Source: Gibbula magus (Eukaryota > Mollusca > Gastropoda > Trochida > Trochidae). From it: a stretch of 64,000 nt of DNA. This document shows positions 12,181-23,621 of this stretch, one piece after another; the stretch's first letter is position 1; each line of letters starts with the position of its first letter. The notes beneath the pieces are model-generated. The model saw only the letters and a list, made by a program, of their open reading frames with translations, had not been told where the DNA came from and did no database searches. The stretch is taken from contig OW388297.1 in assembly GCA_936450465.1 (NCBI GenBank), forward strand, positions 54,676,989 through 54,740,988, in the 5' to 3' direction. The position numbers were made by a program, and so were the translations under genes.

Positions 12181-13047
12181 ATAATTGAAGTTTCATTACT
12201 GCCTTTCTAGGATCACATGTTATATAATACTTGTGCATTAGATCTATAAGAACATTTGAACGTGTCGGAATGTTAGCCACCCCCTATAGTCTGGTAGAAG
12301 ATACACAAACAATTAAGTGACGGTCGGTACATGATAATTAGTTAATGGTCATTCCTGCCACCTGTAATTACATCAACACGCGAATTCCAATGACCACTGA
12401 CGGGGTGACGTTCTCTGCTTCATGCACATTATGTCAAAGTCAAAGTCAAAAGTGTTTATTGTATTTAAGGCCTCCAGCCCACATACAAAATATACATATA
12501 CAAATGATAGATATAATACAGATATCGATGTTATAGAAATACAAACGATAGAGAACACCACTTGAACAACATGACAAACAATTCTAAAACAGTAATTTTG
12601 CTTCAGGACGAGTTTCCATCATTTAATAGTTGAGTTCTTAGTTTCATACTATGTTTAATAAACAGTGACAAGTTAAGAATTATATTGTCATTTTGAGAAG
12701 ACACTAATGATATAAAAGCGAGAGCAGGTGGTTTTGACAAATAAAAATCAGGAATGTTTTTTCTTCTATAAACGGAGTAAAATGGACAAACAAGCTTGAA
12801 CTGCTGATTTAGATTACTGACACATTCTTCTACTCTTTTCGATGTTCATTTTTCTGCCTTTGTTTATCATTAAATCTAATAAACCAAGTCTAAATTTGAT
12901 TAAACTGTTTCTTAAATCATTAGAATATAAAATAGATAAATATATTTCTGGTTGAAGTAAACTTTTAAATGTCCTGTAACTATCATACCTTGAGCTATCA
13001 TAGAGGATGGGATGCCAGTCTTGATAAAACATGTTAATAGCTTTGTT

Positions 13048-13058
13048 TTTAAAGTTAT
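13048..13058. repeat. Left target-site duplication of LINE A2
   Basis: TTTAAAGTTAT directly precedes the (AATC)n tail of LINE A2 and is repeated at 14511-14521 beyond its other end. Confidence 0.85.
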
Positions 13059-14510
13059 CAATCAATCAATCGTTTATTCAGTAGAAAGGCCTGCGGCCCA
13101 CGTACAGAATTATATATAGTACATGTATTCAGAGTTGCTATTTAATAAATGAATTACGTAAAATTAAGGCATCTTTAACATAGTTTGAAATGGACATTAA
13201 ATAGGCAGAATTATCATTTTGAAGGTTATGGATCATGATATCTTCATTAATATACACAGGTATATTTTCAAAGTATTTAACACGTAGATTTTCATAAACT
13301 GGACATTAATAAAGAAAATGAAATTCATTCTCTACATAATTAGATTTACAGATTTTACAGTAGCGATTTTGACGGGGGATACCATCACGTCTACCAATAT
13401 TTTTGTAAATGGCTAACTCTCCAATTCTTAATAAAGTAATCCTGCGCCTTGCCTCCTTAGATTTAACAGTTATAAGATAATTTTCCAAACAAAACTCAGT
13501 TTTGATTTTAGAATATAAATGTAATGTTGAATACTCATTTATCTCAGACATTATTGATTGAACAGAACAATTCTTTATCCTTGTTTCAAAATTGATGAGA
13601 AAAATATCCTTAAAACCTACACCTTGATTCTCCCACACAAAACCAAAACCATAAGTAAATAAAACCGTTCTCACGGGATAAATCCAAGTTTAACGACCAA
13701 CTTTATCAAAATTATACATCATAAGATAAGCCTGTTTTGGATAACGATCGGTCGGCATTTCAAGTAACCTCAGCCAAAATTTAATAACTCTTAACAATGA
13801 ATCAACATGAATATAATGCCTGCCGCATTCTGCCAGAATAGCAACACTAGTGCTCTTATTACTCACACCTAAGACAAACTTACAAAATCTTACATGAAAC
13901 TGTTCAACTATTAACCACTTTTGAAAACCCCATATTTCTGAAGCGTATAATATAATAGGTTTTATCTGAACATAAAAGATTTTGAACAGAACCAATGGAG
14001 ATATATTTTTAAGTTTATAACCAAGTAATTTTACTGAAAATAAAGCCTTGGAAGCTTTGTTAACAAGATTTCGGACATACTTGGACCATAAAATAAAATA
14101 AGATCATCAGCATACATCAACAGGTATAAGTCCATAAACTCTGAACACAAGAAAATTCCTCTATCAGATTTCTCCATTTCACCATGAAGTTGATTTATAA
14201 AAAAAGAAAACAATAAAGGACTCAAAATACATCCCTGCCTCACACCACTGAACGAATCGAAGTAGTCTGAAACTGAATTTTTAGAAATGTTAACACAGGC
14301 CTTTGTTTTTGAATATATATCCTTGATAATTTTAAACATACGATCGTGAATATTATTGGATAACAAAACATAATACAATAAATCTCTATTCATAGAATCG
14401 AAAGCCTTCCGAAAATCAACAAATAAACAATAAAAACGCCCTTTTGATTTTGATAAATTCTTTTGAACAATGCTTTGTAAAGTAAATATATTGTCCACCG
14501 TTGAATATCC
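13059..14510 (-). mobile_element. LINE copy A2 nested in A1; RT domain partly kept
   Basis: The minus-strand frame has, from its 5' end, GYSTVDNIFTLQ, the RT block FVDFRKAFDSM, GVRQGCILSPLLFSFF and the catalytic YADDLILF (about 14110). An internal deletion near 14080 then jumps to KPIILYASEIWGFQ (13995-13690). A frameshift leads to YGFGFVWENQGVGF, and last comes the zinc-finger-like end YCKICKSNYVENEFHF (13674-13306). The 3' UTR ends in AATAAA and (TGAT)n. The 5' end is truncated exactly at the target-site duplication. It is a non-LTR retrotransposon; I do not assign the clade with confidence. It is dead because of the deletion and frameshift. Confidence 0.85.
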
Positions 14511-14684
14511 TTTAAAGTTATATAAAAATAGATTAATATTTCCAATTGTCTGATTCATCCAAACAAAGCCATAACCGTGAGAGAACAAAAGGTTTCTTAC
14601 ATGGGATGCCCAAGTGGTTTTACCAATATCATCTAAGTGCAAAATCATGTTATAAGCTAGCTTTGGAATTCTATGTTCATGCAT
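14031..14684 (-). pseudogene. 217-codon chimeric ORF across a LINE-in-LINE junction
   Basis: The first 54-56 codons (…MNQTIGNINLFLYNF) come from the late part of LINE A1's ORF2, and the rest (KGYSTVDNIF… onwards) is the RT of LINE A2. In an intact element of this family the RT lies upstream of the segment that here precedes it. The frame happens to stay open across the 14511-14521 target-site duplication. The frame ends soon after YADD because of the A2 internal deletion. It should not be annotated as a single natural protein. Confidence 0.8.
14511..14521. repeat. Right target-site duplication of LINE A2
   Basis: TTTAAAGTTAT is identical to 13048-13058. A1 coding sequence resumes directly beyond it. 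Confidence 0.85.
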
Positions 14685-14777
14685 ACCAATAATTTTTATC
14701 CAATATTTTAGGCATTTTACCTGAGAATTTATATATAACGGGTGTCTTCCACATTCGCCGTAAACCAGGCACTTTGG

Positions 14778-15033
14778 TAGAGGGTAATGTCCGAGTAACT
14801 CTCCATTCCTTAAAAATAATGGAGCCGAGGCCCATTATTTTAAAGGAATGGAGAGTTACGAGGATATTACCCTACTTAAATTACACTCAAAGTATTGCTC
14901 TTATCACAATTGCTTTAAAAAGTTAAAGAAATTAAATTTCTACTTCAAAAACCGTATGTGATGTGTAACTCTCCATTACTGAAAAATAATGGAGTGAAAG
15001 AACAATAGGATGACGTCACAAGTGTAATTTAAG
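14778..15033. mobile_element. Palindromic MITE complex inside LINE A1
   Basis: Positions 14781-14873 form an imperfect palindrome whose arms share TAACTCTCCATTCCTT and its complement, around a spacer near AGCCGAGG. A third copy of TAACTCTCCATT lies near 14963. The word GTGTAATTTAAGT occurs near 15020, and its complement near 14875. LINE A1 coding sequence flanks both sides (KRYLSVG above, VYGECGRH below), so the block was inserted into the LINE. Confidence 0.6.
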
Positions 15034-15734
15034 TGTTGATAATCCAACAGATAAATATCTTTTACATGCCAATAGGTGAAGTTTTTCTAGGCAGTCGAAT
15101 TTTTGGAATCCACACATATGAGATCCATATAATATTATCGGTTGTATTTGGGAGTCGAATAGTTTAAAAGATACGTTGACCGAATATACATGTCACATAA
15201 TACCGAGAGGGACGCAGTAGGGTATTCTGAGAGTCAATACAAAAGTCTGATATATGACTTAAAACCGCAGTTTCATGATTAAATTGCAATTGTTATATCG
15301 TTATATATCTTTAACCTGCAATCAGGTGTGTATAAATAATTAGTCATAGTGACTGATGTAATGTGGGCAATAGCGTAGTCAAATGACCTAACACATACTG
15401 TCTGAAACATCCACCTTTAGCCAGACATCAGTGTTCAACTTTAAAAAAGTCATTAGATAGAAACGTCATCAACGCAATTAATATTTCAAGAGTCAACATT
15501 TCGCAAAGGTGAATATTCTATAGGAGAGTTTATTGTGGAAACGTCTTTTTAAAAAAATACTACATATCTATAATCTCAATATATGTTTTAGGGGAAGGAC
15601 ACTTTTCAAAGTCAATATTGTATTTGAGGTAAACTTTCACCAAAGTCTAAAAAAATAAAAAAAATAATTTTAACCTGAAAATTTCCAGAGAACACATGCA
15701 GGGCATTTAAATTATGTTAAATTTTAAAAAATGT

Positions 15735-16110
15735 TAGTTGCGACACTTTTATTGTCCAGATTTCCAAAGATAAACCGGAGAGCGTTATAATATATAACGA
15801 TATTTTGGGACATTTGTAAAGTGATATAACAGATTTTCTGACCGATTCCCCAGTGTTTTCCATTGTAAAAAGTAAGCCAATGTTTACACCCCGTCCCTTC
15901 ACGTACGTCACTTCCGGTTACCTTCCAACCCTCTAAGTCCCGCCCCATTTTTCGTTTGTTGTTGCGGATGAAAAGCAGACGATTTGTATATAAACTTTAA
16001 GTCGCTCTGGTTTAATATAGGAACAACATATTGCGTTTTGGGGGTCTCGTTTTTCACAAAATAGTCTTATGAACCAATTGCAGTTAATAATTCAATAGAA
16101 AATAATATAT
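15735..16110. repeat. Dispersed repeat shared with 23.62-24.02 kb
   Basis: The block matches about 23622-24018 through ACCGATTCCCCAGTGTTT, CGTCCCTTCACGTACGTCAC and TGAACCAATTGCAGTTAA. It begins next to ACACTTTTATTGTCC, which resembles the 3' ends of other LINEs in the window. It may therefore be the 3' UTR of the minus-strand LINE at 16105-16670. The short open frames in it are not genes. Confidence 0.6.
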
Positions 16111-16670
16111 TTCGGCCATCCTTTAACATATTTGACAACATTAATAACAGTTTCACGGTCTTTACTGCATACACGTAATTTATAAGAATGAAATGTTATC
16201 AGAAAATCTGGGTGGAATGTACTTACTCCTTATTGAATTATAATTAGAGCAGAGTGTATAAAGTGTATAACATCTTCAACTACATTTCCATTACAATTCT
16301 TACAGATACAAAAACATTTATCTATACCCTGCCGTCGACCAATAGTCGTTTGAATAGGTAATTCGTCTAATCTTAGCAAACACAGATATCTCCTAAACTC
16401 TCTATTTCTAATATTCATAATGTAACATTCTGTATGGTGATTTTATTTGAAGATAATATCTTACCCAATCAGACGAATGTATGTTGCTGAAAATTACCTG
16501 AATATTACATTCACATAAGCGTTGCCTAAACAACCTCAAAAACTTATCCATATTTCCAATATCCTGAGACAGCCACACATAACCAAATCCAAAACTGGAA
16601 AGTAATTGCCAAACACAACTCGCCCATGTCGTTCTATCAGCTTCATCCATTAACTTGTTAAGAAACTGTT
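16105..16670 (-). pseudogene. LINE ORF2 C-terminal fragment
   Basis: The minus-strand frames give RTTWASCVWQLLSSFGFGYVW (16650-16408). A frame change leads to LRLDELPIQTTIGRRQG and CICKNCNGNVVEDVIHFIH (16418-16230), then CSKDRETVINVVKYVK near 16140. The order and the CxxC…H motif match the tail of the LINE family at 12.4-15.2 kb. No RT remains. The 5' end is truncated near 16670. Confidence 0.75.
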
Positions 16671-17044
16671 TAATGAAAAAAAGAGCCTTATTACCTTTGA
16701 CTTATAACGTTTGATCATTGTCGATGACCATCTGTCTCGGCCAATCAGAAGGCAGAATACTCGTCCATCATATAATAATGATGTTTGATAATAATGATAA
16801 TGGTCACGTGGACCAATCAGGGATTGACATTCTTACATGAGGTAAGATAAGACCTATTAAAGATTGTTAGCCAGATTTTGTGTTTTTGTCTGTTGTAAAT
16901 ACACGTTGTACTATTTGGCGTCAATAGTTTAAACATATTTCATTGGCATAAAGGTCAAACAGTTTGGGCACAAGTACAACACTTACTATGCCTTCTTCTA
17001 TAGGCAAAAGATTATTTAATCAAGATTAAAAAAGGGCCCATTTA

Positions 17045-17306
17045 TGTTATTATTACACAGAATATGTCTTACATGTCGACGAAAGGTTGTATTTCATCAA
17101 CATAAATTTTGAGAGAATTTATAAATTTAAATTTGAAATTTGAAGTTGAAAAAAATTGAAAGCCACGTATAAATGTTTTTTTGACTGATGACTAAACGTT
17201 CTACACTATTTACTTTTAGAATACGACATCAAAAATTAGTAATTGAACATCAGACACATGATAAAACCAACTGAGGTGTGCTCTTTCTTTTGTACTTCAG
17301 TGTATT
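17045..17306. mobile_element. Partial MITE, same family as 18132-18635
   Basis: It has the 3' half of the family: ATGTCGACGAAAGGTTGT, a TTTTTGACTGATGACTAAAC phrase, and a terminal CTTTCTTTTGTACTTCAG. The 5' half is missing or too diverged to recognise. Confidence 0.5.
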
Positions 17307-17678
17307 CATTTTTCAAAATATTTAGTACTCACTCCCTAACTTAAACCTAACGTCTTTCATCATCTCCCATCAACCAGCATTGAATAAAAGACAATTAGGA
17401 TGGCTACAAAACATACTAGTCGTAAAGTCCTGAGATTTTAGTAAATTCAAAAGGTCTTCCTGAGGCAACACCAAAGAAAGTCTACTCTATCTAAAAAAAA
17501 CAATGTTACTTTGTTTGTTTCATATTTCCAGTGTACTGGATCGAGTGAATAAAGATAGACAGACATATACCTTTATTAGCACAGGCCATTTTGGCCCTTG
17601 GCCATAACATATACAATAGTATTTAAACAAACAGGTTGGCAAGGATGTACAGAAAACGAATTATTTACAACGGGCTTT

Positions 17679-18038
17679 TAAGGGGCAGTAGCACTATTTT
17701 TCGCTGAAAAAAGTCACTGAAATGTATTTGAAAAATAATGTCACCAACAGTTAAACACCATTCTCTCTGCGCAAAATCAAGTTAAAATGAGTGTAAATAG
17801 TTCCGTAAAGCCATGGGAATCGTTTTTGTCATTAGAAATAATAAAATGTGTTCACAATCAAATGGCCGCCATGCAATTTTTGGTTTATACGCAACACCGG
17901 TATTACCACCACGTATAATTGGTTTGTTTAATAAGATGTTTTACCCTCTAAAGTAAATATAAATGACAAATATTATAATTATAAATGGAAACTTAGAAAA
18001 AATATAAAATTTGCAAGAAGCGTGCTACTGCCCCTTTT
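17679..18038. mobile_element. MITE with GGGGCAGTAGCAC inverted ends
   Basis: The inverted ends are GGGGCAGTAGCAC (from 17682) and GTGCTACTGCCCC (to 18034). Both are flanked by TTTTAA, a 6-bp target-site duplication inside a LINE. It is about 355 bp, AT-rich and non-coding, and includes a GCGGCCATTTT-type word. Copies in the opposite orientation are at about 31005-31345 and 61263-61605. Confidence 0.8.
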
Positions 18039-18131
18039 AACAAAACAATATTTGGCTAACATTCTCATTTCGTTAACGTTACTAGTTTGCATTAATCCTA
18101 TGAATTTGTAATATGATGCTTTGGTGATTAC

Positions 18132-18635
18132 TAAACTGAGGTGCAAAAGAAAGTATATCAGTCAGTTGTTTTCCATCAATTCAAATTTTAAAGAAATTAG
18201 ATGCATTTGATTATGACACGATACAGTAACACTTTTCGGCAGTAGTTTGAATGACTTAATTAGTGACTGTTTTATTTTTTAACTTAAATATCATTATTTA
18301 AAGTAGACGGGGGTAAGAAATTAAATTTACACCAACATGACCCCTACCATGTTCAAAATGTTGTAAATGTATGCAGGACGAGGCACATTTAATGATTTTA
18401 AGTATATCTTATATGTCGATGAATAGTTGTGCTTTGTCAAAATTAATTTGGGGGAATTACAAAATTAAATTTTTTTAATTTAATTTTTTTTTAAAACGCG
18501 TAGATGTATTCTTTGACTGATTTGCCAAACTAGTCATCTTTTGAATACGACGTCGAAAACTCGAGATATTTGACTTTGAAAATTATAATATGATAAATAC
18601 AACTGAGTGATATTCTTTCTATTGCACCTCAGTTT
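18132..18635. mobile_element. MITE with AACTGAGGTGCAA inverted ends, TA flanks
   Basis: The left end is AAACTGAGGTGCAAAAGAAAG, and the right end is CTTTCTATTGCACCTCAGTTT. TA lies outside both, as expected for Tc1/mariner-type insertion. It is about 500 bp and non-coding. Related copies are at 5634-6060 and 17045-17306. Confidence 0.75.
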
Positions 18636-18999
18636 ACTTTGTCAGAAATGTATTGCGTAGTTCTGTACATTTTGGGCAAACAAGTACAAAGTGGAATTCG
18701 TTCTCTAAGTTCTATCGATGTTTGGATATCCAGTTTATGTTTCTATCTTTGTATGTTTCTGACAGTAGTACATTTGCTGTGTTTGTTCCTATATCTGCGA
18801 GAGCGTTTATTGCTTTGTTAAATTGCCCTTTCGATGAAAGTAGCAGGTCGAGGTAATTAAATTCGCTTACGATTTCCAGTTCTTGACCCTCGTAGTTAAA
18901 CTTTAAGTTACTTTGTTGAGTTGAAAATTACTATTTTAGTCTTGTTGACATTAACAGTATGGTTCATTAAACCAATCCAATTTGATTGACATATTTATC

Positions 19000-19383
19000 T
19001 AACCATAATGTAGGTACTAAATATGATTTAAAAGTTGACGTAGAAGAACATCTTGTGAATCTTGTTTTGTACAAAATATAACTACTGTCAAACAGATAAC
19101 AGTAACATATTTTGTTTTGATATAATATTTTTCAAATTATATTTATTAATAAATTTAATATAATTTTAATTTAATTTGTTTTTAAATCAGCTGTGTGGCC
19201 AATGTGTATGATATACTCATTGACTCCGCTTAGATATGAGATGAATCAATATCAATAACTGAATAATTTGGAAGAGAAGCTTTACAACTCGAACTTATTT
19301 CATATTGGTGTACATTGACATTTTCGCATCCAAATTACGTAATAGCAGCATTCATTTCTTGCGAAAATAAAACAAAAAATTTA
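19000..19383. other. AT-rich, no gene recognised
   Basis: No domain, no clear repeat boundary. Confidence 0.5.
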
Positions 19384-19850
19384 AAATAGAGCCATAGGCT
19401 CTGTAGCTCATAAGAACTCATCAGTGATTGATTATCTAAGGTTGAAGATCTAAGCAATCTCAAGTAATACATTGTTAATAATAAAGCCATTGGCTTTGTA
19501 GTTCACCAGGCTTTTAAAAAAATTCCAGGAGGTATTATCAATTTGATGTACTTCAGCTCTCTAGATCCTTTGGTACTTGTGAAGAAGATGAAAATAGGTA
19601 TTTAGGTCATGACCTCTGTGACACATGTATTGAGTCACGTGGTCACAAAATCTACAATTTAGAATCCCCACTGACCATTGAGTCGGTACACCACATTTAA
19701 ACACTCTAGACGTTTTGGTATTTAAGAAGAAGAAAATATTGTTTTAATGTCGTGATCCCTGTGACCCTATTTACGATCAAGGTGTCACCAAATCTTCCAT
19801 ATAGAATTCCCATTGGCCAAGGAGTCTGCACACAAGATGTCAGCTCTTCA
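19384..19850 (-). mobile_element. CCGTCC element, AGCTCATCAGG family, 5' truncated
   Basis: The start on the plus strand, ATAGAGCCATAGGCTCTGTAG, is the complement of the 3' end of 6436-6836. The phrases GAATCCCCACTGACCATTGAG and CCCATTGGCCAAGGAGTC are the complement of its internal units. The CCGTCC tract and the head palindrome are missing. Confidence 0.6.
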
Positions 19851-19854
19851 AGCC

Positions 19855-20350
19855 AGATTAGCTAATGAAATATTCATGGTTAAGTCTAACAAACATATTC
19901 TTTGTCAATGTGGATTGCCTGATCTTTTTGATAACCCTCTTCTGTACACTCAAATTCATGGATCATGTCCGAGGTTGATAAGTTTTAAAAGACTACCATA
20001 GAGGGGTGATATAAGCAATTTCTCAAAGGGAGTTTATTACAAGATTTTGAAACGCTCCCATGAACTTGCACAATACCTACTCCTCTCAGACGAAATATAC
20101 AAACCGATCCTTAAAATTAGAACTAGCAATCACAAACTACTTTAAGAAAATGGCAAAAGAACAGTGATTTGTAAAGTTGTGTGATTCACATTTGATTGGA
20201 GATGAGTTCCACTACATATTTAATTGGAATTTGTTTTATGAATTTACGTAACATACTGATAAAGAACCTTAATGATCCTGACCAAGTGTATGAAATTTTC
20301 GTCAACTATTTTCAAGTAAAATTTCTACCACTTTGGGCATTAATATCTCA
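19855..20350 (+). pseudogene. Plus-strand LINE ORF2 C-terminal remnant
   Basis: Around 20100-20290 broken frames read KIRTSNHKLL, then a CDSHLIGDEFHYIF-like segment and an NLFYE word, followed by LNDPDQVYEIF in other frames. This is the conserved end of a LINE ORF2 (the R-TSNHKLP…C-LC…DEFHYIF block). Stops and frameshifts are frequent. No RT is left. Confidence 0.55.
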
Positions 20351-20599
20351 TTAATGAGAAGACCCATCGACATCCAATTTTCTTGTGTGAAATGTCTTAT
20401 GTGAATAAACCGATTGAAATAGAATAAAACACGGGTTTAGGGAAATAAAGGTATAACCGTAAAGAGACACATTGAGACCGCTTAAAAACTAATTTTTTAG
20501 AATATGCAAGCCTATTTACTAAAACAGTATTTTAAAACGTACAACATTAATTTGGGAGAAGGGCTAGAACGACCATGTATTCCTTACTACGTACAAGAC

Positions 20600-20990
20600 A
20601 CAGAAGAAAAAAGAGTCATCAGAAGATGACATATCCCACCGGTCCCACAAATTTTTGAAATCACATCCTTGACAGATACTTGTGTATCTACCGTACTTCA
20701 GTTAGTGGGTATTACAGATGCTGAGTTTCAGGTATGTTAAGGGTTTTGGACTTCAGCAGTCAAAACCAAACACGTTTCTATGGAAACAGAAAAAAATAAA
20801 ATTTTCAGAAATCTGAAAATATCAAAAGGCACCACTTTAGATAGTGGGTAATACACATGCAAAGTTTCAGAAATATATCATGAACGGTTTTCTAGTTCTG
20901 CTCCGGAAACGAAATGATTACGGGCGGACGGACGGACGGACAGATGTAGGACAGTCTACGACATACTTAGTCCGATCTTATCCCTATTAT
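20600..20990 (-). mobile_element. CCGTCC-type element in reverse orientation
   Basis: GGGCGGACGGACGGACGGAC at about 20923 is the complement of a CCGTCC tract. To its left are two related AT-rich units sharing TAGTGGGTA(T/A)TAC near 20704 and 20838, the same head-plus-units plan as the other families. The left boundary is uncertain. Confidence 0.5.
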
Positions 20991-21019
20991 ATTTAACTTT
21001 AAGCTAAAATGCGAAACTG

Positions 21020-21545
21020 ACCTTTAAATTATTATATATGAAACCGAATGGAAATCCTTCAAAAGGAGTATATTCCAAGCACATACAAATTCAGCTTTTT
21101 GATGGTTCCAAAAGTCTTTAGTCCATAAAATATTGCCAACAATACTTTTGTTTAAGCTGGGATATATCGAGAGTCGATTGTGTTCACACCAGAAAGCCTT
21201 ATTCATCTCTTTTATGACTGTCCGAAATCAAAAAGCATATGGAACCAATTTTTCATTTGGATTAAAACAAGAACATATATCACAATAAATGTTGATTATA
21301 AAAAAATCATATTTGGATTTTCCGAAAAAAGGAACGATGTCCCCAACCTAACTATAACGGTTGTAGAGTTTATACTTTTCAATATAAGGTTATACACATG
21401 TTGTCTAGTTTTGATATGATCAGGAATGAAGTTAAATATACAATATCGAGAGAGAAACCCATACCATCTCTTCTTGCAACTTGTTGGATTCTGGTCTGAT
21501 TGTCATAATTTATTTGACTTAAAGCAACTAATCAACTGTTACTAT
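21020..21545. pseudogene. L1-like LINE 3' remnant, possibly 5'-inverted
   Basis: The plus strand (from 21180) reads ESLIHLFYDCPKSKSIWNQF, then EFILFNIR. This is the zf-RVT-like end of L1-type ORF2 proteins. Immediately to the left the minus strand (21206-21024) reads SIVGNILWTKDFWN, then WNILLLKDF, which could be the preceding part of the same protein in opposite orientation. If so, this is a 5' inversion of the twin-priming kind. The plus-strand half is fairly secure; the minus half is inference. Confidence 0.45.
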
Positions 21546-21549
21546 ATCA

Positions 21550-23600
21550 TGATTTTGTCAATTTTGTTATATAACGCTTATCAATAATGTCAGGATAAGT
21601 CAGGATGTTGACACATGATTCATATTTTGTTGATATGTGATGTGATTTGTTGAATGATAAAAGAAAATGTTTACAAGTTCTATAACGTCCATTTAAATAT
21701 CTATATTAATTTGTAAACTTTAGCTCATTTTATATGTACATAAATACTGTACTTGTGTATGTTCCTCTGGTATGCTAGCTAGTCTGCGTTTATCTTAATT
21801 GAGTGACGATGTTAAATATACGGCCACTAAAACAGATCAGTGAAACACTTGTACTCACAATGCCCATTATGGACAGCCAGCAAAACACACAACACAGAGG
21901 ACAAAGGAAATATAATCCAGGTTTGTCTCATCTTTCTGAAAAAGAGAATCAACATGACGTGAAGCAATGGCCCTTCATTGAGTTTTAACTAACAAAACAT
22001 GGGATTTAAAATAGCAGTTGTACTGTAAACTTTGTATGACATCATGTCAATACCTTTCCATAAAAACACCCATTGTAACTTTTGACATTGACATATGTGA
22101 CTATAGTAACATATAGTGTCCCTTTAATATCCTTGATGATGACCCTGTTGGTTAAAGGTTAGATGAAATGACATATGGTCACTTTCGGATTCGTTGAAAA
22201 GGGGTTTCAATTTGACAATTGCTCGATCTTAAATTTCTGAAATCGACTCATAAATTACTTATATACGGCTTTTTAAAAAAACGCCTAATTAAGCCCCGGC
22301 GACCAGAATGAAAGTGGGCGGGGAGTGGTCACTGAACCGTATTGTGCTGTGACGTACGTGGAGGAGTCTCACTATGGCCGCAAATCATAATCATAACTTT
22401 TCAACTGCTCATATAAGACAGAAATCTTCATCAAATCAACCCAAATTTTCGCTCAAGGGATAACCTAACTATTCAACTAGCGATATCATATGGTTACACT
22501 GACCGGGTCCTGCTTGATTAGAATGCATTTTGCGCTAATTTACAGTATGTTTGTAACACATAACCGCGGGACTGCTGTCACAACATATGGCCAAGACAGG
22601 AAGTTTTGCTCGCATATATTGCTCTATCTATCGCTGTCAAAATATTTTTTCACTCTATGATAAGTTTTTACTGGTCTGTGTTTTTGCTTTGATCCTAAAG
22701 ACAAAGCAATTAAGCCACTGTCGGACCGTGGGGAGATGGGTCAGTGTCAAAACACCTGTAATCACAAGCAGGTGATACTTACGCAATTGTTTGTCTATCG
22801 CAGTGATTAGTCGGCGCCAGTCCAGTCTTGTAACAACATGAACGCCTTTTGTCTCATTGGATTAAATACTGTACCAATGAAATTCATTTCAGTGTAAAAT
22901 CATCATAACTATTTGGTTTTCTATCTTGCCATTTGCGAAAAGACTTTTGCTGTAAGAGGGTTAGTATTTGACCATCTTCTGTTTCCAAGTACTGTCATTG
23001 ATGGATTTATAGGTTTACAATTTGTGTATAATGTGCATTTGGATATTCATATTGTCCGTTTGGATACGTTTATAAGGTAAGTTTCTTACATTAATTGACA
23101 CTTTGGCTGAAATGTCAATTTAATACGATGTTTATTTGATTTGATTTGATTAAACGCAAATTTTATTGAAAAAATTATTTTATTATCTATTAGATTCTCA
23201 ATGTGTTAATAACTGATAACTAAATCGTAAAATGTAACATAGGGATGCGGTGTTTTAAAATATGTGGTGAGTTTCTTTGATTGTTGTAATGTACTGTTAG
23301 TAAATTAGGTTGTCGGTAGATTAACGACGTTAAAAAAGCAGGATGTTGTGATGTTCTTATATTGTCGATGGCTTACCGTAGGGCCTACTTCGCCGGCGTC
23401 TGCTAATCTCACGTTTGTTGTTTTATTTTATACACAAACATTCTGCAACAAAAAATAACAACAACACCGAATATCTGATTTGACTTTACTTCGTTCATAT
23501 TATCATATCTTGGTTTCATTTTGTCATCGTATATCTCATTAGCATTGATTTATCCTATGTCTACGAACGTCTATGAATCCACCGTCTTTCACTATTCATA
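21550..23600. other. No gene recognised; one small dispersed repeat
   Basis: Positions about 22044-22095 (CAATACCTTTCCATAAAAAC, ending TTTTGACATTGACAT) recur at 55135-55185, where they abut the DIRS fragment. The block starts and ends with ATGTCAA/TTGACAT, so it may be a short foldback element. The remaining sequence shows no recognisable domain. Confidence 0.45.
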
Positions 23601-23621
23601 TCAATTATATTTGTTATATTA

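Larger units (their letters stand above)
12433..15185 (-). mobile_element. LINE copy A1, host of two later insertions
   Basis: Reading leftwards: 15180-15035 encodes an SQIQPIILYGSHMCGFQ-like segment, and 14770-14520 encodes GECGRHPLYINSQVKC and then TTWASHVRNLLFSHGYGFVW. After an interruption, 13047-12814 continues with NKAINMFYQDWHPILYDS. These are consecutive parts of the region downstream of the RT in one non-LTR retrotransposon ORF2. The 3' end carries AATAAA and a (TTTGAC)n-type tail at 12433-12450. It is interrupted by a second LINE (13059-14510) and by a palindromic MITE (about 14778-15033). It is 5' truncated, lacks the RT and is dead. Confidence 0.8.
12180..15660 (-). repeat. Arm 2 of inverted duplication, expanded by LINE insertions
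   Basis: This is the reverse complement of blocks in 405-1998, in collinear order, interrupted by the LINE nest that starts at about 12433. At the left junction the counterpart of 1412-1430 runs into a TCAAAG microsatellite and then the LINE 3' end. This marks the LINE as younger than the duplication. Confidence 0.65.
17553..18990 (-). pseudogene. LINE remnant interrupted by two MITEs
   Basis: Right to left, 18990-18640 encodes VNVNKTKIVIFN, then YEGQELEIVSEFNY. An internal deletion follows, then NEFHFVLVCPKCTELRNTFL. After the MITE at 18132-18635 the frame resumes as KFIGLMQTSNVNEMRMLAKY (18130-18045). After the second MITE (17679-18036) come the 3' UTR, AATAAA and a GACA-type tail at 17553-17565. 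These pieces are in correct order for one LINE ORF2 downstream of the RT. Recognising it as one element explains three otherwise separate fragments. Confidence 0.7.
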
